DNA from: Anabaena azotica FACHB-119
Lineage (GTDB): Bacteria > Cyanobacteriota > Cyanobacteriia > Cyanobacteriales > Nostocaceae
DNA length: 64,000 bases
NCBI RefSeq assembly: GCF_014697625.1
Contig: NZ_JACJSG010000007.1
Coordinates: 124,001-188,000, forward strand
Reading direction: 5' to 3'
In this document: positions 1-9,300 of the stretch, piece after piece
Numbering within the stretch: the first letter of the stretch is position 1
Layout of the letters: each line of letters begins with the position of its first letter
Program-made: the position numbers and the translations under genes
The notes under the pieces: model-generated
What the model saw: only the letters and a program-made list of their open reading frames with translations
Told to the model about the DNA's origin: nothing
Database searches by the model: none

Positions 1-170
1 TCGCCGCCATTATCTGTACCATCGCTGGCGGAGTATTGCCAGTTTTGGGGTTATTAGTACCATATAGTGGACTGACTTTGAGCATTGCAGGTTTAATGTC
101 TGCTATCTGGTTGGCTGTGCGTCACTGGTATAACTGGTATATCTGGCGACCGGAAGATATGAAAAAATAA
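1..170 (+). CDS. C-terminal end of a membrane protein (partial)
   Basis: The frame that ends at the TAA at 168-170 is open from the left edge of the window (first full codon at 3) and gives about 55 residues. They are strongly hydrophobic, with one clear membrane-spanning stretch around GLTLSIAGLMSAIWLAV, and end in RHWYNWYIWRPEDMKK, a charged cytoplasmic-type tail. The start lies outside the window. The family was not recognised; only the membrane character is supported. Confidence 0.6.
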   Translation, partial: AAIICTIAGGVLPVLGLLVPYSGLTLSIAGLMSAIWLAVRHWYNWYIWRPEDMKK

Positions 171-564
171 ACCTGTGATAGCGGCTAGGGGCTGTTTTCC
201 AAGTCTAAAGGTAGTGGCGAATGTAATTCGACGTGAGTTCGACCAGCGTTGTTTTGACCTCTCCCCCAACCCCTCTCCTACGAGGAGAGGGGAGATTTCG
301 TAGGGTGGGGAGTGCATCGCCACTAGCTTCCACAAGGGAGGTGCAAGATGTCAGTAGTGGCGTGGCGACTTAAACGAGGCTAAAAAAATTGATAAAAATT
401 TTAGGCAATTTTATATTTGCGAGATAATTTTTCTTACGCACAAATATTCAATAGATTCTGTTACAAGTAACTTATATCACTTATGGTAATTCCTCTCGTG
501 ACATATTTACTGGTTCCATACTATACTAAGCAGCTAAATTCTACCAAAATATTCAAAGTTGTTT
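171..564. other. Intergenic region with a partial repeat
   Basis: No convincing gene. Around 265-294 is an inverted repeat of the common 'cctctcctacgaggagagg' type. The segment 298-350 (gtagggtggggagtgcat ... ggtgcaagat) matches one end of the 104-bp inverted-repeat element found complete at 40241-40344 and 45233-45336. The AT-rich stretch 380-560 probably holds the promoter of the next gene. Confidence 0.5.
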
Positions 565-1710
565 ATGCCATCAACTTTAGAGCCACAGTTTATTCAAGAT
601 TTTACCCACTTTGAACAGCACGTAGCCAAACTAATTACCAGAGCAGGTTGGACAGTTGAAACTGCCAAGGTCAACCAACCGGGTTATGATTTAATTGCTA
701 GAAAAGACAAACTTGTGGTAGCTGTGCAGGTAAAATGGCTAAAAAATAATGTCAATGCACCACAGCTTTTAAAATTTGCTGATTTTTTGGATTCTGAAGC
801 AGGTAAAAAGTTTAATTTTGGTTTATTTATAACTACAAAAGGTTTTGGAGGCCCAGCATTAGCTTTAATTAGAACATGGGGTAAAGATACTAAAATTGGT
901 TGTGCGATCGCTGAAGAGAATAAGTTAGTCTGGGTAAATGGTGGAATTATTGATCCTCCACCTCCACTTCCCCTAGAAAAGATTTATTTTGGAGTGTTTA
1001 CTTGTAAAGGCGGAGTTGGTAAAACAACAATAGCAGCCCATTTAGCAGGAGCGTTAGCACTGCAAGGATTTAATGTAGCACTTGTAGATTTAGATCCAGA
1101 GGAAAACCTACAAAAGTTAGTAGGGGATGGGGTTTATGTCCCTAATCCTAAAGGTGTGGGAACTAGTGTACAAGTATTTAAAGCAGATGATTGGCATGAA
1201 GATAGCGCCCGTGATTGTCAGATTGTAATTTGTGATTGTTCACCCGCATTAGAACGTAATTCCAAAGAACTAATCAAGCGATTAAACTATTGTATTATTC
1301 CCACTACTCTTAACCCACTGGGAATTAATAAACACGGTAAAGTCATTCAAGAAACAGTCAGAGAAATACGCGAAATCAATCAGGATGCTGATTTGTTTGT
1401 CTTGATTAATAACTTTAAAGACCCAGGAATTAGGCGTTTAAGACTGCTGAAAGAAGTGTACTCTGCTGCCTATCAAGAAATTAGTAAAACAGATAATAAA
1501 TTTCATTGCATAGACCCAGAAGAAGTATGTATTAGGTCAAGTGACCTACTTTATTATTGGGGTATTCATGTGCTGGAAAATCCAGTTAATCCTGGTAGTA
1601 GATTAGCGTTTGATCTGATTGGTGGACGATGTTATCCTCGTGAGGATTTTATCAGTTTAGCAGATTACATCGAAAGCAAAGCTGGTATAGGAGTTCTCAG
1701 GCATGAGTAG
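565..1710 (+). CDS. Mrr-like restriction endonuclease domain fused to a ParA/MinD-type ATPase
   Basis: About 381 residues with two domains. Residues 10-125 look like the Mrr_cat (PD-(D/E)XK) nuclease fold of type IV restriction enzymes: an FE..V..LI..AGW start, the D of PGYDLIA, and the VQVKW segment giving the D...QxK active site typical of Mrr. From about residue 140 comes a SIMIBI ATPase: deviant Walker A KGGVGKTT, LVDLDPEE and ICDCSPA (Walker B), as in ParA. Family knowledge: Mrr domains cut modified DNA, ParA ATPases form nucleotide-switched dimers on DNA. Fusing the two suggests an ATPase-controlled nuclease, perhaps defensive or for plasmid-type maintenance; this is inference. A TTG lies two codons upstream at 559; the ATG at 565 is preferred. 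It stands alone, with no restriction partner nearby. Confidence 0.75.
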   Translation: MPSTLEPQFIQDFTHFEQHVAKLITRAGWTVETAKVNQPGYDLIARKDKLVVAVQVKWLKNNVNAPQLLKFADFLDSEAGKKFNFGLFITTKGFGGPALALIRTWGKDTKIGCAIAEENKLVWVNGGIIDPPPPLPLEKIYFGVFTCKGGVGKTTIAAHLAGALALQGFNVALVDLDPEENLQKLVGDGVYVPNPKGVGTSVQVFKADDWHEDSARDCQIVICDCSPALERNSKELIKRLNYCIIPTTLNPLGINKHGKVIQETVREIREINQDADLFVLINNFKDPGIRRLRLLKEVYSAAYQEISKTDNKFHCIDPEEVCIRSSDLLYYWGIHVLENPVNPGSRLAFDLIGGRCYPREDFISLADYIESKAGIGVLRHE

Positions 1711-1719
1711 GGACTAAAT

Positions 1720-2250
1720 AAATCAAGGTTGGTAGTGAGGACTTCAGTCCTCAAACAAGGACTAATTGACACTCCCCTGCCTAACCAAGTTTCGCTTTCG
1801 CTCACTTGCTTAAAAAGGCAGGGGATTCTTGGTTCAATGAGTCCACTTAGCGCCCGATTCCTTGCGGTATCTTGTGCCAGAGGTGGTTCTCTCCCCAAGC
1901 GTTAACTTTTGGTCTGCCCGACCATAGTTGCACAGTGTGCAATATTTGTTTGGTAGAGACGCGATTAATCGCTTCTGTACAATGCTGTTCGTCTAGTACC
2001 TGTAAATCTTTTACCTACTTCCAGGTGATACTAGAACTACGAAGTAGAACCAGCAAGATTCATTTGTCAAGGTTCAGCTTCTGCGTATTAGGCAGCAATA
2101 GGGTTTTTTCAGTGGTTGATTACCCTTCCACAACCATATTCTACCAAAAGCCGTCCTATAAGGACGGGGTTTTCAACCCAAATTTTCGATAAATCAAGGT
2201 TGGTAGTGAGGACTTTAGTCCTCAAACAAGGACTAAAGTCCTTACTACGA
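1720..2250 (-). mobile_element. IS200/IS605-like remnant (internally deleted) between direct repeats
   Basis: A 45-bp sequence at 1720-1764 recurs at 2191-2235 with one mismatch. The 426 bp between them starts with 'attgacactcccctgcc', then a hairpin closed by 'ggcaggggattct'. This matches the layout just downstream of the tnpB at 45444 (attgactactcccc ... agggattct), so it looks like the right end of such an element, in minus orientation. The other end has a hairpin ccgtcc-tataa-ggacgg at 2153-2168. No tnpA or tnpB frame remains, so it is a non-autonomous derivative or deletion remnant. The repeat itself contains the widespread 'aaggactaaagtcctt' hairpin. Confidence 0.5.
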
Positions 2251-2314
2251 ACCCAATTATGATAACTTTACATTACTTAACATAGTTTGATTTATTTTCG
2301 ACCGCTTACTTAAG

Positions 2315-3166
2315 TTATTGAGGCGGTAGGTGTTGATCCAACCAATTTTCTAAATCTGCTAGCACCTGTTGATAGTTGAGGTCTGCTTGTAGGTCATGAT
2401 AGGCTCCAGGGTATTCGATGCGTAATTTATCTGCAAAAGCTACATTTTGGTAAAATCTTTCTCCGCCTTCGGGTAAAGCGATTGTATCGGCGCTACCGTG
2501 AAGAATCAAGAGTGGTATTTGCCATTGCGACGCATGATTATGAATCCAGGCGACTGTGGTAAAATATTCTGTAGCTAAACGGGCGCTACCAAGACTATGA
2601 CGCAGGGTATCTTGGGTGTAGGCGGCGAGAACTTTCTCATCTCGTGAAGCTGCACTTAGGTTCAGTCCTGTGCTTAAGGAAAAACGCGGCCAGATTTGTG
2701 AAAGGAGATTTCCTAAAAATACCCGGAATTTGGACACGCCGACTTTACCGATAGCTGGTGCAAATGCGATCGCACCTTGCAATTTGGCGGCTTCTTTGGG
2801 CTGGCGTAAAACGTAGTCGCAGACAACCACCGCACCTAAGCTATGTCCTAAGACAAAAATTGGACATCCCGGTTGTTGGTTTTGAATTAACTCGACAAAA
2901 GCAGCTAAATCTCCGCGAAACTCTGACCAGGAATTGATATGCCCACGCTGACCAGGCGATCGCCCATGTCCGCGCAAGTCTAAGCCATAAATCGCATATT
3001 GTTTGCTTAGTAGATAGTCTACCATATTACCATATTTGTCGCTGTGTCCTCCTAGCCCATGTACAATTACTAAAATTCCTTTTACTTCGCCTTCTGGATA
3101 CCAATTTTGATAATAAAGTTCCAGCCCATCGACACTTTTAAATACACTTTCGTTATGTTTAGTCAT
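2315..3166 (-). CDS. alpha/beta hydrolase, monoacylglycerol lipase/lysophospholipase type
   Basis: A 283-residue protein of the serine hydrolase lysophospholipase family. Visible: the oxyanion-region VIVHGLGGHSDKYG near residue 35, DLRGHGRS, the nucleophile elbow GHSLGA near residue 108, the acid in LLILHGSADTIALP and the histidine in YPGAYHDL. Members cleave acyl esters from glycerol or lysolipids; the exact substrate cannot be read. No signal peptide, so it is probably cytosolic. It stands alone on the minus strand; the ATG is followed directly by a conserved-looking SVDGLELYYQNW start, which supports the chosen start. Confidence 0.85.
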   Translation of the reverse strand: MTKHNESVFKSVDGLELYYQNWYPEGEVKGILVIVHGLGGHSDKYGNMVDYLLSKQYAIYGLDLRGHGRSPGQRGHINSWSEFRGDLAAFVELIQNQQPGCPIFVLGHSLGAVVVCDYVLRQPKEAAKLQGAIAFAPAIGKVGVSKFRVFLGNLLSQIWPRFSLSTGLNLSAASRDEKVLAAYTQDTLRHSLGSARLATEYFTTVAWIHNHASQWQIPLLILHGSADTIALPEGGERFYQNVAFADKLRIEYPGAYHDLQADLNYQQVLADLENWLDQHLPPQ

Positions 3167-3273
3167 AATAATTAAACTAAGTTACAACTTAAGAAATAAA
3201 CCAAAATTAAGAAATACAGATTAAGTAGATATTTTCCTTATTCAGTCTATACAATTTAAATAATTATTAGCTC

Positions 3274-3412
3274 ATCATATCAATTCCGGTTAATTACTTA
3301 CGATATGGTTGGTTTAGTCGGTAATAGGTTGAGCTTGATTGGTAATTGTCTTCTACCATTACCAATTACCAATTCCCGCAATATGATAAGTGTTTAAGCG
3401 GACATGATATCA
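3274..3412. repeat. Small inverted-repeat element, family A, copy 1
   Basis: About 139 bp. It shares its left part (catatcaaNtccgg ... gatatggttggtttagtcgg) and right part (atatgataagtNtttaagcggacatgatatca) with 28903-29054. The ends are inverted copies of TGATATCA.GTCCG. The middle differs and carries 'ggtaat' type tandem units. It ends 25 bp before the next gene. Confidence 0.65.
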
Positions 3413-3437
3413 AATGTGTTTTTACTAATATAACGAA

Positions 3438-4361
3438 GTGATATCTAGCAACGAGCCAGACAGAATTACCATAACAGATGCAGGTATTAAGCGGGTGCGT
3501 GAGGGCGTGGCGGCGGCTGGCGATCGCGCGGTACGTGAGATAATTGCGAAAACGCTGGCTGGGTTAGAAGCTAGGGATGAAGGGCAAATTGAACCAAGGG
3601 TAAATGCAAGGATACGGCGTTTTGTGTTGCGATCGCTCATTCATGCTATCTTTCGGGTACAGGTCGAAAATATCGAAAAAATCCCACAAACACCTGCAAT
3701 TCTAGCAGCTAACCATCTCCACCACCTCGACCCCTTATTACTGCTGGCGGAAATACCCACTCAACCCCACTACTATATCGTCGGCGATGCCCGCACCCTC
3801 TACAATAAGTGGTGGAAACGTTTCATCTTGGGTTTTGCTGGAGGCGTGATACCTTTAGCTAGGATCTGGAAAGAAGAAGTAGCCGTCATTCAAGCAGCCA
3901 AAGCTGGAAGACAAGACCTTGCACAATTAGCCCAAGCTATTGAGGAAACAGTCCCCACCGGGGGAGATATACCCACACTGCGACAAATAGACCGCATTGT
4001 TTTAGGAATTTTAGCCCAAGGGGACGGAATGATTCTCTTTCCCGAAGGACGGCTAGGAAATACTGAAGGTCAGTTACATCTCCCCCTGAAACGAGGAACT
4101 GTAATTTACGCCTTACGCGCTGGCGTACCCATCATACCCATAGCCTTAATTGGTACTCACGACCTGTATTGGCGCAAAGAATTGACCCTCCGCGTTGGTG
4201 AACCATTATATTTTGACCAAACCACCAGACCAAACCGCAAACAAGTAGATATCGCATTAGAAAAATTGCAGGCTGCAATGCAGGCTTTGTTACCCACAGA
4301 TTATCAAGAACCTCCCGGAACAAAGCCACTGCGAAATTTTCTTAACCATATTTTGTGGTAA
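3438..4361 (+). CDS. PlsC-like glycerophospholipid acyltransferase
   Basis: 307 residues, starting at GTG. The acyltransferase block I NHLHHLDP (HX4D catalytic motif) is near residue 94 and block III FPEGRLGNTEG near residue 200, followed by a VPIIPIALIGTH block IV. This is the lysophosphatidate/lysophospholipid acyltransferase family, which transfers an acyl chain to sn-glycerol lipids at the membrane. The N-terminal 60 residues are charged and not part of the usual fold. It is larger than plain PlsC (about 240), so the substrate is uncertain. Single gene, plus strand, directly after a family A repeat. Confidence 0.8.
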   Translation: MISSNEPDRITITDAGIKRVREGVAAAGDRAVREIIAKTLAGLEARDEGQIEPRVNARIRRFVLRSLIHAIFRVQVENIEKIPQTPAILAANHLHHLDPLLLLAEIPTQPHYYIVGDARTLYNKWWKRFILGFAGGVIPLARIWKEEVAVIQAAKAGRQDLAQLAQAIEETVPTGGDIPTLRQIDRIVLGILAQGDGMILFPEGRLGNTEGQLHLPLKRGTVIYALRAGVPIIPIALIGTHDLYWRKELTLRVGEPLYFDQTTRPNRKQVDIALEKLQAAMQALLPTDYQEPPGTKPLRNFLNHILW

Positions 4362-4386
4362 GTAGGTAGACATAATTAAATATAAA

Positions 4387-4471
4387 ATGAGTTGTTGTTC
4401 GTAGTCAGCTATTTATCGCTCTATTGTTGGGTTTGAAAGGACTAAAGTCCTTACTACAAACTTATATTTAA
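4387..4471. repeat. 85-bp dispersed repeat (copy also at 26856-26940)
   Basis: The segment from 'atgagttgttgtt' to 'cttatatttaa' recurs at 26856-26940 with only a few mismatches. It includes the 'aaggactaaagtcctt' hairpin seen elsewhere in the window (2211-2245, 26650-26676, 35050-35075). Confidence 0.75.
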
Positions 4472-4502
4472 CTGAGTGTCTCTATTAATACCTTGAAAAA
4501 AT

Positions 4503-4602
4503 TACAGCAGTTTCGCTATTCGTGAAATACTGTAGAGATTGACATGTAACGTCTCTACAAGGTTTTGGGTTTTACCCTTGTACCTCATTTACCCAAAATA
4601 TG
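4503..4602. repeat. ~98-bp dispersed hairpin repeat, inverted copy of 24846-24943
   Basis: The reverse complement of this segment matches 24846-24943 along nearly its whole length (gggtaaatgaggtac ... gcgaaactgctgta). Its centre is the palindrome gtagaga.gttacatgtaacgtctctac, which also occurs on its own at 10141-10170 and 20718-20747. Confidence 0.75.
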
Positions 4603-4619
4603 CTATGACTAGCACCTTC

Positions 4620-6077
4620 CTATTTCCCTCGCAACAGACCTTGCAAAAAGTAAAAGATATTCACCAAAATTTGTTCAACCCAGAGAATAATATAATCTAA
4701 CCCTTCAAGGATGTATTCTACTAGATGTTTTTCATAACCTAGTACAGTTGCTGTCGTATCTATCCAGTCTGGTTTAACTTCTGCTTGGTTTTCGGAGGAA
4801 GTTTGTTGTGATGTATAAGCGAGGGCTTGCTTTTTAGATGTTTGTTTCTGCTTCTTCCCTAAATTAGATGCTGCTTTTTGTTGAGTTTCAATCTGGTTTT
4901 TATTACCAGTTGATTGACCAGGATAAAGACTAGATTTAATTGCCGATGACTGCATGAATTTTTTAGGCTCATTTCCAGCATCACCATACAAATCTTGCCA
5001 ATCTAGCCAAGGGTCATCTGTGAAATATTCATGCTGTGAATGATAGGTAATATCAGGTAAATCTTGTTGAGAAAAACCAGACTCTAGTAATTTATTTTTG
5101 GGTATACCAAAAAAGTAATTTATAGCTGCTTCCATCAATGCAGAAATATTGGGTTTTTGATTTGCCAAACTCTGGGAATTACCTACTATTTCTTTTCTAG
5201 AGTTTAGCTGTTCTTTACCATAAAGAAAAATGTTCAATTGAGCTTGAGCAACTCGCACTATTTCTAAACTGCGTTGCTTTGCTGGTACTATAGCAGTTTC
5301 TTCCAACTGAGCGATCGCCACATCTAGCAAATTAAATATCCTCAGCTTGTTGAAGACACCTGTTGCTGCTGTATCGCTGTTTTCCCCTGTCAGCTTCGCT
5401 AATATGCGATTAATTTCTGGTAATAACTGCGCTTGCTGTTCAGATGCAATTAACTGCTGCTCTTGCCAATATTCCCCAATTTCAGTAATAATTCGTTCTG
5501 TTAATTTTGCTTGCTGCTGAGGTGTCAAAATATCTAAAATTTGATTCTCAATGCTAACAAGTACCAACTGACGATTTACCACATTTGAAGCCACACCTAT
5601 CACCATTGGTAGATTACGGCTGATAGTATCTGTTTCTAAAGTTTTGTTGGGAATGGTTAAGGATTGAGAAATTTTCTGTTGAGTTATGCGACGGGGAAAA
5701 AATTTAGACCTGAATAACTCCAAACTAGGGAATAATATCGATTTTGTTGAGGAGGCAACTATTTCTGCATCTGGTAAATACTGGACTGACTCTATCACGC
5801 GCAAAATAGGTCTATCAGTAGTGAGGGATGCTGATGACATATCATCAGGCTGTAAAAGTCGCCTAGTTGGTGGTTCCTTGGTGTATAGCTTTTTCACCGA
5901 TGAATCAGTTGATTGCCAAAATAGATACACAGGATAAAGTAATGCTGACACACCCCACTTAGTAGCAACTTGTAAATTGCGGAAGGTAGTCTCCCAACGC
6001 TGCGTCAACCGCCGAGATTGCTGGTTGACAAAGTTGAAAAATCTGCTTTGATAACGACCAGAAGAACCAGATGGCAT
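4620..6077 (-). CDS. Conserved-looking cyanobacterial hypothetical protein
   Basis: 485 residues, not recognised. The N-terminus (SSGRYQSRFFNFVNQQSRR) is basic; residues 150-290 are predicted helical (LTPQQQAKLTERIITEIGEYW type sequence); the middle has PWLDWQDLYGD, and the C-terminus ends in a hydrophobic segment ILWVEQILVNIFYFLQGLL that could be a membrane anchor. Region 385-430 is Gln/Lys/Ser-rich linker. No enzyme motif. It is divergent from the following gene and probably monocistronic. Confidence 0.7.
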   Translation of the reverse strand: MPSGSSGRYQSRFFNFVNQQSRRLTQRWETTFRNLQVATKWGVSALLYPVYLFWQSTDSSVKKLYTKEPPTRRLLQPDDMSSASLTTDRPILRVIESVQYLPDAEIVASSTKSILFPSLELFRSKFFPRRITQQKISQSLTIPNKTLETDTISRNLPMVIGVASNVVNRQLVLVSIENQILDILTPQQQAKLTERIITEIGEYWQEQQLIASEQQAQLLPEINRILAKLTGENSDTAATGVFNKLRIFNLLDVAIAQLEETAIVPAKQRSLEIVRVAQAQLNIFLYGKEQLNSRKEIVGNSQSLANQKPNISALMEAAINYFFGIPKNKLLESGFSQQDLPDITYHSQHEYFTDDPWLDWQDLYGDAGNEPKKFMQSSAIKSSLYPGQSTGNKNQIETQQKAASNLGKKQKQTSKKQALAYTSQQTSSENQAEVKPDWIDTTATVLGYEKHLVEYILEGLDYIILWVEQILVNIFYFLQGLLRGK

Positions 6078-6329
6078 GGTAGTAACTAATTAGTTTGAGC
6101 CTTGTTTATTTGTGAGACTCCCGCCAAACAATATCAAGTATTCAGGATTTGGTATGAATATACCAAAAGCTGGAGAGGGAAAAGCTAAAAATTCTTAACT
6201 CTGCTTTTCTTGTGAGGGATAAAGTAAGAAAATCTAGCCTGCCAATAGTTTTACACAACTTTAATTTTAAATTCTGACTACTGACTACTATTTGAAAAAT
6301 TTCCTTAATACCTTAATTTTACCGAAAAT

Positions 6330-9300
6330 ATGACCCCTACCATCTCTCAATCCCAGAATAATTTAATTTCAGACGCGATCGCTCAATTACGCAGTTGTTG
6401 CCAAGTTAATGTTCAGTCTACTTGGTTATACCAATCGGACAGGGAAATTACAGATGTGACTGCATCTAATTTATCCACTTGGCAATCAGTAGATTTAAAT
6501 AGCAAAGGTAACATCGCTTGGACTGGTGGTCAAAAAGTCCTGTGGTTAGCGCAGAAATTTGTCGTTCCCCAAGCTTTACATGATTATCCCATAGGGGGTT
6601 TGTCTTTGCGGCTATCGCTGCTGTGGTGGGCGGATTCTGCCAAAATTTATGTAAATGGGGAATTGGTAGGCGAAGGAGATTTATTTGACTGTTCCCCCAG
6701 GGTTTTACTCAGTCCGCAAGTCACACCAGGGGAAGAATTTGTAGTGGCTTTGCGACTAGTTAGCCCTGGTCATTGTGATGGTGCTTTAGTGCGATCGCTC
6801 CTCATCTACGAATCCACAGACTATAATCATCCTGACCCCGGCTTCATTGCCGATGAGTTAGCAATATTACAACTCTATCTAGAAAAGTTCGCCCCAGCAG
6901 AATTAAATATTCTCACCCAAGCAATACAACAAATCACACCCATCAACCCAGAATCTCTAATTACTCTACGCCAAAACCTGATCAATCATCGGCACGCCAG
7001 TTGCGACAAGTCGGCAGAGCCGCCCAACGCACTGGCTCGTTTATCGGCGTTTATCGGCGGTCAAAAACTTAAAATATATTTACTCGGTCACGCCCACTTA
7101 GACTTAGCATGGCTATGGCCAGTCAACGAAACCTGGAACGCAGCCCAAAACACCTTTGCATCAGCCCTCAAACTCCAACAAGACTTCCCCGACTTCATCT
7201 TTTGCCATTCCACCCCAGCCCTATATGCTTGGATAGAAGAACATCGCCCAGACTTATTTACAGCCATTCAACAGTCCGTAGCGGCGGGAAAATGGGAAAT
7301 TGTCGGTGGCTTTTGGGTAGAACCCGACCTGAATTTACTGTCCGGCGAATCTCTAGTCCGTCAGCTATTATATGGTCAACGCTACGTGCAAGAAAAATTC
7401 GGCAAACTGACCACAGTAGTTTGGGTTCCCGACACCTTTGGTTTTTGTGCAACCCTACCGCAATTTTTAGCAAATGCGGGTATAGAGTATTTCGTCACTC
7501 AAAAATTGCGCTGGAACGATACCAGCAAATTTGATTATGGCACATTTTGGTGGCGATCGCCAGACGGTAGCCAAGTCTTAAGTCTCATGTCTGCACCCAT
7601 AGGCGAAGGCATTGACCCGATAAAAATGGCAACCTATGCTTTAGAATGGCAAGCCCAAACCAACTTAAATCAATCCTTATGGCTTCCCGGAGTCGGCGAC
7701 CACGGCGGCGGCCCCACCCGTGATATGTTAGAAACCGCCCAACGCTGGCAAAACTCCCCCTTCTTCCCAGACCTAGAATTTATCACCGCCGAGAAGTATT
7801 TGCAGCAGATTAATTCAAAATTCAAAATTCAAAATTCAAAATTAACGAATTTCCCCTCATCTTCCCCCACTCCCTCATCCCCCTCATCTCCCCCCAGTCC
7901 CCAATTCCCCACCTGGAACGATGAACTATACTTAGAGTTTCATCGCGGCTGCTACACTACACACGCAGACCAAAAACGCTGGAATAGGTATTCAGAAAAT
8001 CTACTCTACCAAGCGGAACTATTTGCTACCTTAGCGACTATTATTTGTGGCGCGACATATCCCCAAGCCGAAATCGAGACAGCTTGGAAGCAAGTATTAT
8101 TTCACCAGTTCCACGATATTTTACCCGGTTCTTCCATTACCCAAGTATATACAGATGCCTTATCTGAATGGCAGCAAGTAGAACAAACGGGAACCAAAAT
8201 ATTAGAAGCATCATTAGAGGCGATCGCATCTCACTTTACCCTACCAGAGCCACCACAAGCCGACAGCTTACCAATTTTCGTATTCAACTCCCTCAATTGG
8301 CAACGCTCCGAGGTTGTATCAGTTACTCTACCCCCATCACCAGCCAACCAACAATGGCAAGTCTACGATACCAACGGCGAACCAGTCATTTCTCAATTAA
8401 CTGAACCATCAACCCTCATATTTTTCGCCCAAGAAATCCCATCCGTAGGCTATCGTCTGTTTTGGTTATCTCCCTCATCCTCTACATCCCCCACATCTCC
8501 CCCATCCCTAGACTACATTCTCGACAACGAACACCTACGGGTGACTGTAGACCCCGATACCGGAGACTTGTCAAGCATCTATGACAAATCTTATCAAAGA
8601 GAAATATTGTCTGGTGCAGGAAATCAACTACAAGGCTTTAAAGACAGTGGACAATATTGGGACGCTTGGAACATCGACCCCAACTATAATAATCATCCCC
8701 TCCCAGCAACCCACCTCAAATCTATCCGATGGTTAGAAAAAGGCCCAGTGCAAAGTCGCCTGCGGGTATTGCGTCAGTTGGGTGACTCAGAATTTTCCCA
8801 AGACTATATCTTGCAAGTCGGTTCACCCTTATTAAAAATTACCTCTACCGTCAACTGGCAAGAAAACCACATCTTAGTCAAAGCAGCCTTCCCTCTCAAT
8901 ATTACAGCCAACTTCGCCACCTATGAAATCCCCTGCGGCGCAATTCGCCGCCCAACCCAACCCCAAACCCCAGAAGAGAAAGCCAAATGGGAAGTCCCCG
9001 CTTTACGTTGGGCTGATTTAACCCAAGAGACAGATAAGGGTATTTACGGTGTTAGTCTCCTGAACGATTGTAAATACGGCTACGACAGCCAACCCCAGCA
9101 ACTAAGACTAACATTACTCCGCAGCCCCACCTGGCCTGACCCAGAAGCCGACCGAGGCGTACACGAATTTACATATGCTGTGTATCCACACGCCAACACC
9201 TGGGAGTCAGCACATACCGTAAAAAAAGGGTATGAATTAAACATCCCTCTACAAGCCAAACTAAATTTTACTTCCCCAGTCTCCCTCCGGGTTCGCAGTC

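Noticed and set aside
1872..2192. 106-residue plus-strand frame
   Set aside because: Lies over a transposon remnant with hairpin ends, has no family likeness, and is rich in Cys/Ser as random frames are.
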